Below are positions 1 to 12,322 of a stretch of DNA of 64,000 nt, piece after piece (within the stretch, counting starts at the first letter, position 1; every line of letters starts with the position of its first letter). A program made the position numbers and the translations under genes. The DNA lies in assembly GCF_921293095.1 (NCBI RefSeq), contig NC_060248.1, positions 76,577,243 to 76,641,242 of the forward strand, read 5' to 3'. Under the pieces are notes generated by a model that worked only from the letters and a program-made list of their open reading frames with translations, did not search any database and had not been told where the DNA came from. This DNA comes from Ischnura elegans (Eukaryota; Arthropoda; Insecta; Odonata; Coenagrionidae).

Positions 1-1540
1 TTCGGCCTCTTTCCTCTTTCCCCTACTCCTCTCCCCTCTCTGCTCTTCTCTTCGGATATTTGCGGATCCGCCACTGCTTACCACGTGCGTCCCCTTTCCT
101 CCCTTCCCCCTTCCTCGATGCCTGTTAGACAGCAGTGCCACGAAATGTTGAAAATCGGTGATAAGATTATCGATGCGTCAATTTTTTTTTCAAGTCACAC
201 GATTATCTCGGTCTTGCGGCCTCAATTCAGTAACTTTGTCTAATACTCCATCTTTCTTTCTTTTATTTACCTTTCGGGAATTGTATATCATGTTTCTGAT
301 AAAAATATTGTCGGGTTTGGCACCGGTTAAGGCTGTTAAGGGAATTAACACTGTTTTCGCCAGGAAAGCCTGCAATTTTTTATTTCATGATTTGATATTC
401 AGAGAGGTTGGACATTAGCTCTTCGCATCCATTGCACTACTTTTTCTGCTGGCAAAAATGATTTGAGATGTCACTATTAAAGTGTCTTGATAGGAGCGTA
501 AAATATCAAAAACTAAATAAACCGCAATGCAGAGCATATTTTTGCATGATGAAGTATCATTCGCAATTCGTCTTTTCCACATATGTTTGGGGAGTAATTT
601 TTCTAGAGATTCTTTTCAGTTAAGGCCTAAACCAGGGTAAATTTTGATTTGTATGTGGCTTAGCATAACGAAATTTTAATGAATATTCTATCATTTTTTT
701 ATCCAAAAGACTAATTTCTACTATTACAGTCTCGTCATTTATTGAAAGTTATTAATAACGCTCAAATTATTCGAAAATAAGTGAATTATCCTGAAGCCAG
801 CATCAATATAAACGTGACTGCTTACAAGAGATGGATAAGCTAAAACTGGAAAAAAATACTGTCCACATAACTAGTTAATTACCTTACAATTTTAAAAATT
901 TATCAAAGCCTAAATTTGATAATTAGCATATCTCCCCTTATTTTAAACATTCAAATAGGCTTTAGTTTCGAATGCTAAATCAATTTTGCGGTGGAGTATT
1001 TTTTCAATTGACTTTTAAAGCTCTCTTTCTCAACAACAAAACATTTACCGCGTCTAATAATAGTTAATACCCTCACTGTTGCGTAAAATATGTTACAGTG
1101 GGGCAGACGTTTGATCATTAGGTGACCATCAAGCATCAACTGGACTCGAAACTAGGGTAACGTTCACACGTCTTGTTTTCTTGAGGAGATACTGAGAGAG
1201 AGAAAATACTAGGGCAGCGATAAATACTGTTATCTTTATCCAATCCCCGTCCACGTTTTGCTCCGGAGAGATCTGCGCATCTTGACCCTTTGCACCCAGC
1301 CTCATCTCCCGGTTTTCCAAATTTTTTTCCCCACCCACCGCCGGTTGCTTCAGCGCAGGACCCTCGCACTACTCATGTCAGCTTCGTTCCCTGCTTCCCT
1401 AGAGTCTTTATTTGCTCCGTAGTTTCCCCCGGGAAGATGTTATTGGTCTTGCTCCCTTCAGCCAATCTATCAGATGAAGCTCAACACACGTGTACACGTC
1501 ACTAAAGCCGGCCGTCCCAAGACTAGGTCCATCCGTTTTT
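1..1540. other. Gene-free AT-rich DNA
   Basis: No gene is recognisable. The first 120 bases are pyrimidine-rich and bases 1290-1450 are C-rich; the rest is AT-rich with only short chance reading frames. I see no splice-bounded exon and no repeat shared with other parts of the window. Confidence 0.5.
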
Positions 1541-1735
1541 ATTTCCTCTCTTGGGAACTCTTCGGTTCTTTGGCTTACTCTATTTCGGCACGTCTCGCTA
1601 AGTCCATAAATTCTTCCTTTGCCTCAAGGTCAACTTCTCGGATAAGGGTGCAGACAAAAACAAGAGGGATCTTGTGTTGTGTCTGCATGTTTTTCTGTCG
1701 TCTTGGTAGGATGCGGATGGCGATGAAGAGTATTT
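1541..1735. repeat. Diverged dispersed repeat, copy 1
   Basis: This stretch is a diverged direct copy of 2158-2350. Shared blocks include CTCTTGGGAACTCTTC near the start, GCACGTCTC in the middle, and ACAAGAG and TTGGTAGGATG towards the end. Neither copy has an intact reading frame. They may be remnants of one transposable element or an old local duplication. The family is not recognised. Confidence 0.55.
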
Positions 1736-2157
1736 TAGCTGGTATCCGGGTGTTTGTTATGATAATTACCTATGTAGCTCAGGCATGGTCGTCCTCGGAC
1801 AGAACTTATATAGTTTGATGACATTTTGTCCTGAAATTACAATCATCTGATTGATTAGTACTTTCGTGCTTATGAAAAAGGACTTAATAGATAATTTGGA
1901 CTTTCTTTTATCATTATGAATATTATTTAACTTTTTGCTCTCGAAAAGTTTCATCCTTTAACAACTATAACCTCGAAAATTGACCTTTAAAGTTTTTCAT
2001 ACTACACGACGCATATAATTTCTTTACCAGCTTAAATAAGAAAAATTTTTCTTTTTGAGTCATTACAGGCGGTAAAACAAAATGGGTAGGTAGTGAATTT
2101 TTGAATGTAAACATCTTTATGGCTATTCGAAAATATGATGTATTAATTATTTAGCAG

Positions 2158-2350
2158 TCTTTCCTCTTGGGAACTCTTCAGCTCTTTGGCCAAGTTTATT
2201 TCTGCACGTCTCACTTCGTTCATTTCTTTCTCGTATGCCCAAAGGCCACTCTTTGGGTATGCGTGCCGACAAAAAAACAAGAGAGACCTCGTGCTATACC
2301 GGAATTTTTCTTCTGTTGTGTTGGTAGGATGGGATAGCGATGAAACACCA
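2158..2350. repeat. Diverged dispersed repeat, copy 2
   Basis: Second copy of the repeat at 1541-1735, in the same orientation and about 615 bases downstream. The order of shared blocks is preserved (CTCTTGGGAACTCTTC, GCACGTCTCAC, ACAAGAGAGA, TTGGTAGGATGG). Between them (1736-2157) there is AT-rich DNA with no recognisable feature. Confidence 0.55.
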
Positions 2351-2980
2351 CTCTTATATGATGTGATGATGTACCACTCAAGATGGTTAGATATATGATA
2401 TGGTTACAAAGCACTCATTTATTACTAAATATCTTTTCTAATGTAAGCATATTTTTAGGCACGGATAATTTCCTGAGATTTCAGCTGTCGTTAAAAAAAA
2501 CTTGTGAAAATCAAGTCATCACGGATTAAATATTAGGTCATTGCAAATAGTTTCCTTGTGCAGTCGAATAAAAACTTCAATCAAGCAATTACTCTTACCT
2601 CGTTTTGATATCGGTTTTTCAGGATCAAATCAGCAGAGGATCTTGTCGCGGAAATCGAATTTGTAATCCTAGGTCTGCTTTCTGTATACGGATGAGAATA
2701 TTATCGTTTATCACTTTTCGAAACTGGTTTTGATCGCGAAAAAAATTGCTTTGAGCTTGTTATTTCCATAGCTCTAATTTATCTTCGTGTTCACCTTGAG
2801 AGAAGCCCTTATTGATTATTTAGAACACCAGTGAATATTCATCAACAGCATATTTAAAAAAAGTTTTTGCAAATTCATCTGAAAATTTATTTACGACAAT
2901 GAAAGAAAAATCGGTTTTGCGAACAGTCTTTGGCAACAGAACAGCCAACAAATTTTAGCGTCAGAAATTCAAAATTGGTT
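2351..2980. other. Gene-free AT-rich DNA
   Basis: I see nothing identifiable: no exon, RNA gene or repeat end. Confidence 0.4.
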
Positions 2981-3143
2981 CTGCAGGAACAAGTGGCTTT
3001 GTACGCAGTCACGCGCACGGGTGCAAAGTTAAAGACACCAACGGATGAAGTTCGCCATGAAAAAAAATATTTGTCTTAGCCGGGATTAGAACACTGATCT
3101 CCCGATTGCCGGTCAGGTGTATTAGCCAGTTACACCACAGAGC
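2981..3143 (-). mobile_element. tRNA-derived SINE, minus strand
   Basis: Read on the minus strand, the element starts with a tRNA-like head containing an A-box-like GGTGTAACTGGCTAATACACC region followed by a B-box-like GTGTTCTAATCCC, then CCGGCTAAGA. After an A/T-rich linker comes a body ending in a CTGCAG block. The body (a block reading CACGGGTGCAAAGTTAAA on the plus strand) is repeated at 3290-3358 and, inverted and diverged, at 12500-12584. A tRNA-like promoter plus a repeated unrelated body is the hallmark of a tRNA-derived SINE. No clear target duplication is visible. Confidence 0.7.
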
Positions 3144-3289
3144 GAACTTCAGAATGGGTGTTACCGAACAAGATGTTGACGTCACAAGTCCACACAGTGG
3201 CACATGTGGCGAGGGTCGTGCTAATAAACCACTGTTGGGGTGAAAAACCCTTATTTGGTCGCTGGACTTCGACGACGGATTTCAAAGCA

Positions 3290-3444
3290 CTGCAGGAACA
3301 AATGAATTTGTACGCAGTCACGTGCACGGGTGCAAAGTTAAAACACCAACGGATGAAAAAATATTTGACTTAGCCAGGATTCGAACCCGAATAAGTCAAA
3401 TATTTCCTCTTGGTGAACTTCCTCTTGGCGTATTTTCAAAATTG
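3290..3444 (-). mobile_element. SINE copy in fold-back arrangement
   Basis: The left part (3290-3389) repeats the SINE body of 2981-3143 and reaches the B-box region, which reads GGATTCGAACCCG on the plus strand. The sequence then turns back on itself: AAATATTTGACTT at 3359-3371 pairs perfectly with AAGTCAAATATTT at 3393-3405 around a 21-base loop holding the B box. After the turn, GGTGAACTTC and a CTTGGCGTATTTT block resemble the SINE body in reverse. This looks like a head-to-head dimer, as at 12323-12584. Confidence 0.6.
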
Positions 3445-6400
3445 GTTGTTCGAAAAAATCGATTTTTTGAGATGTGTTGGTTATTACACAGGCATTATTA
3501 CAACGTATTTATGCTCTCCGCAGCCGTGCATTCATGTTACACACTGATGTTGGTACCGCCTTTCTTTTCTGCCCAACTAACATCGTCCCGGAACTGAGCG
3601 TCAATCGTGTGTCAAAACTCAGCCGTCGGAAATTGCATGCCCTGATGCAGATGGTAAGGTACCGTTCCTAATCACCTTCGGTAATCCAGTTTTGAAACGG
3701 GTTACCGTAGCCATCAGTGGTCCCAACTACTCTGCGTTGCTGGGTCATTCGTGACGAGGAACACGAGGGAATCGACTCGTCATGAATTGGTGATGATTAT
3801 TCGAGATTTCGGTTTTTTTCCTCATTCGCCAGTTCCTATCTCGAATTCTCTACGTTGGTCTGGGAGGCAACCAACGGTTGAAGTCATTGACACCTTTTTA
3901 AAGATATTTGATTTTGCTTTAAAAGGCGTTTTATTGCGTTCAAACTTTCATGAGTGCGTAAAAGGAATTTATATTTTACTGCTAATTTTCTCTGACTTTA
4001 CTATCGAAAATTATCTATCTTTTAGCAGGAATCCATATGCGTTAGTAATGGCAATAATTCTGGCATCTGACATTGCAAGTTTAATTTTGCAGTAGAGCAC
4101 GCGATAAATATTCTTTTCTTCTAAAAATTGATAAGAAATGGGCTCGTCAATGTCTGAGAGTACTTGAATTTATTTCTTATATTGCTTATTTCTGCTTGAC
4201 TGTGTATCACAAAATAGCTTTCTTCATTTTCCCTTAAAATATGACTCATTTGCGATTAACTTAAATTTAGGCAAATTCAAATATTTGTTTCGCAAAACAG
4301 GGAAAACTCAGTGTTATTAGGAAGGAAAGTTGGTATGAACTGTTCTAAATACTCCGGCGTACTTTTTAGTTTCACTCTGTTCCTTATGATACTCATCCGT
4401 ATCGTTTTTCGCGTCATCCGAGACGTGGGGTGGTGAATTATTGCTTGATTATCTCACGGACCACGTCTCAGCTTCTTCCTCCCACCGCTTCACCTCCTGC
4501 TCGGCCTCCGGAGATTTTCAATCTCGACTACCTCACATAATTAACCCCACTCTGAAGTATCCGCAGCCCTACTCTTTTCGACTCATAAAAATTGGGATAG
4601 ATGAGAACTCCTCTCAATTTTTTTTATCTCGTTATTTTTTCCCAACCTTTGGAGGATGAAGTTCAAACGGCGAAGTAGTTATGTAAAAATTCCTCCCCTT
4701 CTTGTGAGGGGCTTATATGCTCCAACTTCACCTTGTTGCAATCCGTCTGTCTCTTTTACCTAAGTAAGTGCCGATTGTGTATAAATGTATATAAGTTTTA
4801 ATGGCCTTGTGTATTATATACGTGAGGCGCAGTACCTACATGGGAATTTCTTCCTGCATAGGGAAGTAGGAGTAAATTATGGCCTCCACGTGAATACTGA
4901 ATACGTCAAAAAATTTCAACCCCTTCAGCTTTTTTCATCGTTTCTTTACATTTCATTCCATGACTTTCGAGACAAGATTGGGTGGGATCTGTGGATAATA
5001 ACGGATTGGCACCTAATATCAATGTTGTTCCCGGAAAGAATCTTTATCCCTGGGGCTATTTTGTTGAAGGTTTCTCTACCAGGTCAATTGGTTCATTACT
5101 ACCGATGTGACGTCAGAGGTTGTCCGTAGTATTATTCAGCCAATTGATTGGGTGAGAAACCTAAACAGCTCTCATGATGGCATAAGTTTGGAAATCTTTA
5201 TACTTTTAACCTAGATCTTACAAAATTTGTGGACCTTTCATGTACAATTGTGCGTCATAAGGGATAAAATGTCAAATTCTTGACGAAAATGTGCTGGTTT
5301 TATTAAAATGGCCCTATTGTCAGTTTGCAACTCTGAAAATATTCCTTATAATAATCTTCATAAAAAATATCCTACATTGTTGATCCCAACCTGGTCCTTT
5401 CATATTTGCGGCCAGTTCTCAGTGAGGGTATTCAGTTACAATTTAACGACTTCAAGAATCACTGACCATGGTTTGAGGGCACAGAGCAACAATGGTGTTA
5501 AAATATTCTCTAAAACTATACTAGATGTGTATAAGTCAGGATGGGGATACTTTGAAGAGAAGGCCTAAGACGAGTTAACTAGAGGAAAAAAAAAAGGATT
5601 TGCCGTTGGCGGTGAAAGTTAGAGGACATAATAATAAATGAGTCACAGCAGATGAGGAAGAATAACAAAAGAGACGCTAGGGAACAGTATGGCTAGTGAT
5701 AATTCCACGTTACGAAATATTCCCTTTGAAGTGTACATCCTCCCTTCTGTCTGGTAGCATTCATGATAATCATTCTTTCAAAGCCCCACAAACAATGGAT
5801 ATTTCCCTGTTCCTTCTATTTTTTTAATATCACATGTAATACTTGCTAATTACTATCTTCTCTTTAGAGTCTACTTCCGGTTAGTAGCGATAGCGAGTTA
5901 TTATTTTAATATACTTTGGAAATAGCCCGTGGAACCACAGAGTTCTTTTTGTCATTAAATATTGACAGGACATATGCTGATTTTCAGATGGCAGCACTAT
6001 GAATAATTATATCACTCAGTTGCAACCCAAAGGTGGATTAGATAGGGGACGAGGTATGAATTTCACATGTTAAGAGAAAGGCGACCAGTCATCATGATTG
6101 GGCCATTTTGCTCCTCGAGGATTTTTCGCCGTATATTTCCGAAGGTCTCCCCCTGGTTTAAACGTGGAACCTTTTGGTATATGTATCCAAAATCTCGATC
6201 CACTTGACCACCGCGGTCTCCTATCGAGAAATCCTCACTGCTGTAAAAAAAGAATATATAATTATGTATATTTAATTCGTTCTCTGCCCAGAGAAAAATT
6301 TAAGAATTAATAATTCTTACTCAAATTCCCCAGATGGTGCCTGGAAAAAGATTTTTTTGCGTATTTTTTCTTTCCCAGATGTTAGCCAACATCTTTTTGT

Positions 6401-8216
6401 GGTTTATCATCCTCGCGTGGGTATGAAACTCCCAACGAGTCAGCATTCATCTCCATCACTCTCCATCCTCGAGCCGTTTCTGCGAAAGAAAAATTGACCT
6501 CTCTTCCGCTTTCCTCATTACCTTCTCTCCAAGTTTCCACTCGAGTTTTGGATGCGTCAAAGGACTGCCGTCCCCCTCTTTACTTTTTTGACCTCAAGGC
6601 GCCCTTTCTTCCTCCCGCCGGGCGTATTCAAATTGGGATGTAATACGTCTTCTTTGAGATTAAATTTGAAATAGACTCGGAAGTTAATCTCAGACTCTCC
6701 ACCTCACTTCTCTCGCTCACGCCTCTTTCACGGACTGCTACAAGTAATGGCAATTTTTTTATTGGACTAATCTCAGGATATTTAATTGTAAGTACATCCT
6801 CGTAGCCATTTGCATTTATAAATTTAGCTTCAATACATTTCATGAGTCAGGCGGCATATCTTCGCGACGTATTGCCAACATTGAATTCGCGTACACGTCA
6901 CTAGAAGTGTTAATCTATATACCTTTTCCTTCTCCCGTTCAATTTTACTTTTTTCATAATTGTGTGTTTGCTTTCCTGAATATTTTCATGCACGAGTATC
7001 CGTGTGGTCATTGTCTATTAAGCATAAAAAAGATATTACGGTTGTATAACCATGTTTACGATTCCCCATTACTTCTGTTCGCATATTTTTAATGTTTTCA
7101 TGTTTTGAAGACATACACAGGCCTATTTTAACCATTAACCATTAAACCTATTTTCTGTTTTTATATGCTTCGTTCAATTTTCAGATTATCTCTACAATCG
7201 CATGAAACAAATTTTGGGAACTCCCCTTTTATTGCTTGAAGACCATGTTTTAATATCTGTGTTCATGTAAATTAACTGAGCATGGTGTCTTTACCCTTTT
7301 CCATCGAATTTCATAGTGTACTTTACTCTAACTCCTTCTTCTTTCTCAATGCAAAGGAGCTAGTATATTGTTTTCTGAAGAAAGCACTTATGCGACGTCA
7401 CGAAACAGTCATAGGAGGACCCGAGATACAATCTCCGGACGCGGAATGCTTGGGTGGAAGGAGTCAATCTAATTTCGTGAAAGCGAGAGAAGGAAATGAA
7501 ACGCGAGATAGTTGGGTCTGTCACTTAAGGTGATAAAATGGAAGTTTCTGATGTTAAGGACACCGTATGAATATCTATGCAAGGAAAAATAAGGCTATCG
7601 TTCATGGATTACAAGATTTTCCTTCAAGGAAGAACTTGGCCAACTGTGAGGAGGGTATGTTTTTAGAAAGTAATTTGGAGATAAGTTTCCTGCTTGGTGG
7701 GCAGAATAAATGTGGAATAACCGTCCTCTCCCAGAAGGTGGAATGAAATGATATTAGGAGAAGACTTTTTCATTTCAAAAATAAATATTTGAAATGGTCA
7801 TTTGTGTTATTGATATTTATTACTATGATAAAACTTAATTATAGTATAGATAAATTTAAAATTTTTAAATGGATGTTTTCCTCTGTAAATTTATTACGAA
7901 GAGAGAATTCATTCCTACTAATTTAACCGATTTGACAGTTTCTTTTTTTTTTATTTCAGATTTAAACCTTGGGAAAGGACTTTGAAAGTTAAAATATATT
8001 AAGGACTATTTGTTTTATTTATCTCGTTTCAACTATAAAAGTGCGTTTCCCCCTTGGGCTGTGTAGGTATATCAATTTTTCATTTGCTTTAATATTAATT
8101 CTTCATTTGGAATTAGGAATAACGATGGAAAATTATGCTAAGGCGCAAGAATTCGTATGGAATCAAATTATGCGATTCTTTGCAAACCGCGGAGCTTTAA
8201 AACGTCATGGTTGGGT
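3445..8216. other. Gene-free interval
   Basis: About 4.8 kb without a gene I can support. The longest open frames (114 codons at 3751-4095 and 4785-5129) have no motif, no splice context and no protein-like composition. C/T-rich patches lie near 4460-4580 and 6420-6620. No repeat end, RNA gene or exon is recognised. Confidence 0.45.
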
Positions 8217-8241
8217 TCATCATCATCACTGGTCAACAATC

Positions 8242-9039
8242 CTAGGATTGGTTTGACGCAGCTCTCCACTCAGTTCTCCTATCAGCTAATCTTTTCACAC
8301 CTACGTATTTCTTCTCTTTCACATCCTTCTTTACTTGTTCCATATATTTTGTTCGAGGTCTTCCTTTTCCATTCTTGCCTTCCACTTGTCCTTCGACGAT
8401 TGTCTTCATCAGGCCATCATGTCTCAAGATGTGGCCTATGAGGTTGTTCCGTCTTCTTATTAAGGTTTTCATGAGACTTCTCTTCTCTCCTACCCTTCTT
8501 AGGACTTCCTCGTTACTAACTCGGTCGATCCATTTGATTTTCATCATTCTTCTGTAGCACCACATTTCAAAGGCATCTATCCTTGCTTTCTCCGCTGCGG
8601 TCATTGTCCATGCTTCACTTCCGTATAGGAGCATACTCCAGATGTAGGTTCTTATAAATTGTTTCTTTACTTCCATATTTAAGTTTCCCGCTGTAAGCAG
8701 GTCTCTCTTTTGGTGGAATGCTCTCTTCGCCTGGGCTATTCTGCTGATAATTTCTTTCTTGCTTCTCCCGTCACTATTTATCTTGCTTCCCAATTAACAG
8801 AATTCATCCACCTCTATCAGTTTTTGCCTCTCTATTTTAATGTTGGTCTTGACTTCTTCTCTTCTGCTGCATACTAAGATCTTGGTTTTCTTCGTGCTTA
8901 TTTTCAGTTGATATCTACTCATTACCCTACCCATATTAACCAGAATATTTTTCAAATCCTTCTCTGTTTCTGCTATAACGGCCATGTCATCGGCAAATCT
9001 TAGCATGCTAATTTTTTCTCCATGGATATTCACTCCCAA
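8242..9039 (-). pseudogene. Reverse transcriptase C-terminal fragment (RTE-like), one nonsense mutation
   Basis: The minus-strand frame is open for 81 and then 183 residues, separated by a single in-frame TAA at 8794-8796. The expected FCYLGSKI motif reads FC, stop, LGSKI, so the tyrosine codon has become a stop. The first part contains the catalytic motif FADDMAVIA (two aspartates of the polymerase active site), followed by KTKILV. The second part contains LGSKINSDG, LLYGSEAWTMTAAEKARIDA, the MKIKW region and a basic tail ending NQS before the stop at 8242-8244. The endonuclease and the first half of the RT are absent. The product would have copied element RNA at the target site; this copy is dead. 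Confidence 0.88.
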
Positions 9040-9062
9040 TTCACGGAATTGGGAGTGAATAT
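9026..9062. repeat. Perfect 16-bp inverted repeat at the LINE truncation point
   Basis: ATATTCACTCCCAATT at 9026-9041 pairs perfectly with AATTGGGAGTGAATAT at 9047-9062 around a 5-base loop. The inner arm is the normal coding sequence of the RT (residues LGVNI, just before the FADD motif); the outer arm is an extra inverted copy that ends the element. It looks like a snap-back product formed when reverse transcription ended or the break was repaired. Confidence 0.85.
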
Positions 9063-10787
9063 ATGGTTGGGTTATTATTTCAATAATTATAAAATCACTG
9101 GGATGCGTCTTAAGCCATTATTCTGGGGTTATTCTAAAGTGATTATTTTACCATGGTTCTCACGTTTTGCTGGCTTTTCAGACATTTTTCGAGTTCAGGC
9201 TGCAGATTACGCTACGCGATTCATTACTAACTTTTCATATTTTAGGAGATGGAAGGAGAGGCAAGTTTATTGGTCCCACGAAAAAATTAACAAACGCGAC
9301 TTCTTAGCTACTACACTAGTGAAATGCAAATAAAATCTCAGGGGCATTTGTAGTTTCCATGAAAACCAAAGACTGAAATGTGATAGTGGTACTGTTGAGG
9401 AATTGAACTTTTATCAACCGAGGAATTGAATTTCCCTGAAATGAATTCCTAGCATCAAGACTGCAGGATAAAAAGATTTTTATTTCAATACCATTCATTG
9501 ACTTAATCTAACAAGGTATATGAAATTATTCTTGGAAAAAAAATTGCTAAAATTGAGCAATCTTTCCGAAGATCTCCTTAAAGATTTCAAATCTCATTAT
9601 TTGTTTCCTAGGCGAGGAAAAGAATATATCTTTACCTATATTGGCTCGGAAATTCCAAAATATTCCATACAAATTGCTTTTATTGTAGTATTGAATAGAT
9701 CTACCCTTAATATGCATAACGGATTATCGGAGACAGTGGTTTCATTTATGGACCATCCTCATTTCAAAAAAGCATTTTTATTCCACGAGTTTATTCTTAC
9801 TGGGTCCAGTAAACTTCTGGAGTTTCACTAATTTCATTCATCACCGAAGGGCCTTTCAATTTATTCAAAAAGGCTCTTACCGTGAATCACGAGTTATTGG
9901 CCCATACTCTCTTTCCGCATCGGCCAGCATCATGGAAGGATGAGAGTCTGAATACAGATTTTTTGCCTTTTTTATCCATCTTAATCTTGATTTATGGAAA
10001 TGCGGAGGCGACTCAAGACTCGAGTTGTTTCGAAGCTAAATTTTATTTCATGCCCTGATGACATTTTTAGCCAAAAGAAGCTCTCATCTTATTAAGAAGA
10101 CAAGTTGAGTAAATTAATTACTTGAAATGGAATTCGCTTTTGGTTGTTTAAGGCAATCGCATCGCAGGCATTTAAAAAATTATAATGTCACCATATTCAA
10201 AATTGAAAAATAATATACTTTTATTTCTTAATTTTTTGCTTGCCTTAATATTATTAGACCACGTAGTAAGTGTGTCTTAAATGCTGTTGAGGTATAAGGA
10301 CAAAGAGGGAAATTTGGATATGTGGAAATTTAGTTTATGAATGTTTCTATTAGGCAGCAAACTATTTTACGAGAAATACAGAATAAGGATTGGAGCACAT
10401 GCGCTATATTTAAAAAATGGAATGATGTGAAATTAAGTAAGGTTAAGTAATTGGTGGCTATGAAATGATTGAGAAATAACGTTATTAAATGAATTTTTTA
10501 TTGGAAATAGGAAATTTTTAATGAAGTCACTGTTTTTCTGGGAAAATTTGAGAAAATTAGAAAAAAAATTAAAACAAGTAGTACGTCACTGAAGGTGATA
10601 GTTAGATCAAGAACGTTCACCTCTTACTGACACTCTTCTGCGTTCTCAAAGAATGAAAGAAGTATTATGATCTAATGAAGCGTGACCAGATACTTTATTT
10701 ACAGCATGTTTCCTTAATGTCATATTCATTGCAAGTTTTATCCTCCTTACTGCAAAAATTCTCATGTCCTCATTTTCTGTCTTCCAG
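9063..10787. other. Gene-free AT-rich DNA
   Basis: No gene or repeat is recognisable. Open frames of up to 103 codons (9022-9333, 9520-9831) lack motifs and are rich in codons expected from AT-biased DNA. Confidence 0.4.
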
Positions 10788-10872
10788 GGCATTTGCTAGG
10801 ATACTTTGTGTTTGCTGCCGTCGGAGAAGACGGAGGCGACATCGGCCTACCATGCGAGCGAAGCCAAGTCAG
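10788..10872 (+). CDS. Possible internal exon of an immunoglobulin-domain protein
   Basis: An 85-base segment is bounded by a good acceptor (pyrimidine-rich tract ending CTTCCAG at 10787) and a strong donor (CAG|GTAAGT at 10873). In the frame with two leading bases it reads HLLGYFVFAAV, then GEDGGDIGLPCERSQV, and ends with two bases of a split codon. A hydrophobic stretch followed by a G-D-I-x-L-P-C block resembles the B strand of an Ig V-type domain, as in insect Sidestep- or Lachesin-like cell-surface proteins. No partner exon (for example one with the WYK tryptophan) was found in the window. A second open frame (arginine-rich) is less protein-like. It may be a chance exon. Confidence 0.35.
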
Positions 10873-12322
10873 GTAAGTTTGGAAATTGTGTCGCAAACTT
10901 TTGTCCCATAGTCCAAAATTTTCATGTGTTCTAGAGTTTGGTTAATCTAAAAAAACTACAATGAACTACTCAGTCCAAATCTCTTTAATAACATACCCGG
11001 CGTAATATTCTCAAAAAAAACGTCTTTTGAAAAAAAAAACACATTTATACCTATTATTTGAGTGAAACAACTTAATTTTATTTTTTCGATCGGCCAAATG
11101 CTGTATATAACTCTCCAAATCAAGAGATATCTTAAATGCTATTAGTATTAGCTACAATATTCGCATTGCTTAAACTAATTATAATTGCAAGACAGGTTTT
11201 ACATTAATATTGCAGGGATCGTACTACTTCAAGTTTAAAAGTTTTTAATTGCGTGAATAGCTTGTAATTTAAAATACATTTCTCCTTTGAAAATATGATA
11301 TCACTTGGAAGTTCTAGAAATAAAGTTTTCAAATATTCTTTAAAATCATATGCTTAATATTTATCGTGGGAATATCGTCTTCATTGAAACAGATTGAGGT
11401 TTGAATTTATCGACAGAGCACATTTTTTTTCTTGTGTTTGATTTTATATGCAAAATGCCTATATTTACGGTATTGAAGCAGATGTTTCGAGGTGAACAAA
11501 ATCTGTCAGTTGGTAAAATGTTCTGCCATGAATTATAAATTCAAACCCTCAATTGAGGCTCAAACCATCTATGGATACATCCTTTGACAGAAGCTCTGGA
11601 TAAAAGAAATCTAATTGACAGCCCTGAATTATTTACCCACTTTTTGGTCAACATGGTATCATTCTGATCGAGTTGACATTCACATTCAATAGACACTCGA
11701 CGGCCCATCATTTCTTAGCGTCGGGAGTCAATACTCACGAACATGGTGGGAGAATTGAGAATGGAATACCAATCTGCTCGTGCAAACAAATATATTGAAA
11801 ACAAAAACTTATCGCATCCCTCACTTGATTAAAATGCATTGGGTCCCAAACCACATTCGGAGGTAATTTTCCATTCTTTCAATTCTCATCTCTTTTCATA
11901 TTTATTTGCGATTGTTCTGATATTATAACCCCCGCATACATCTCTTAATTTAAGTCAACATCGGGCGTGATCCCCGCGAGGGTATATAGAATTGCATGAG
12001 TTCCCAGTCGTTTCCGATAGAAGTGAACCGCATGGATTTAATTGGGTAGCTTTGCTCTCTCGTGAAAAGGCTTCGATGGCTTACTCTACTTGCTCTACTC
12101 TCCATCCCTTCGGTGTCCCGAATCCGAAAAATCCACCACTTCCCCATCAAAAGTGTTTATTTATTTGCTGCAGTCGCTGTAATTGCTGTTTGTATTCCTA
12201 GGACCATTGATTTTCGGGGCCTCGCAGTAGATTTAGTGAAAAAATTCAAATTTTACAGTGAGTTCTTGGGGTTAATCAATTTTTTTTCTGTTTTTGTATA
12301 TTGGTATTATATACACCTTAGA
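10873..12322. other. Gene-free AT-rich DNA
   Basis: If the Ig-like exon is real, this would be intron. No further exon, repeat end or RNA gene is recognised. Confidence 0.4.

Larger units (their letters stand above)
8217..9062 (-). mobile_element. 5'-truncated RTE-type non-LTR retrotransposon
   Basis: This is the 3' part of a LINE on the minus strand. It contains the last part of the reverse-transcriptase domain and the C-terminal region, then a very short 3' end running into a TCATCATCATCACT repeat (plus strand, 8217-8230). A short 3' tail of ATG/ATC-type repeats and the C-terminal pattern (LLYGSEAWT, then an arginine-rich stretch, GHILRH, and WRAASNQS at the end) match RTE-clade elements such as BovB in organisation. 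The 5' side is cut at 9062, exactly where a 16-bp inverted copy of the last element bases begins (see 9026-9062). A related, more decayed copy lies at 34557-34960. Confidence 0.85.
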
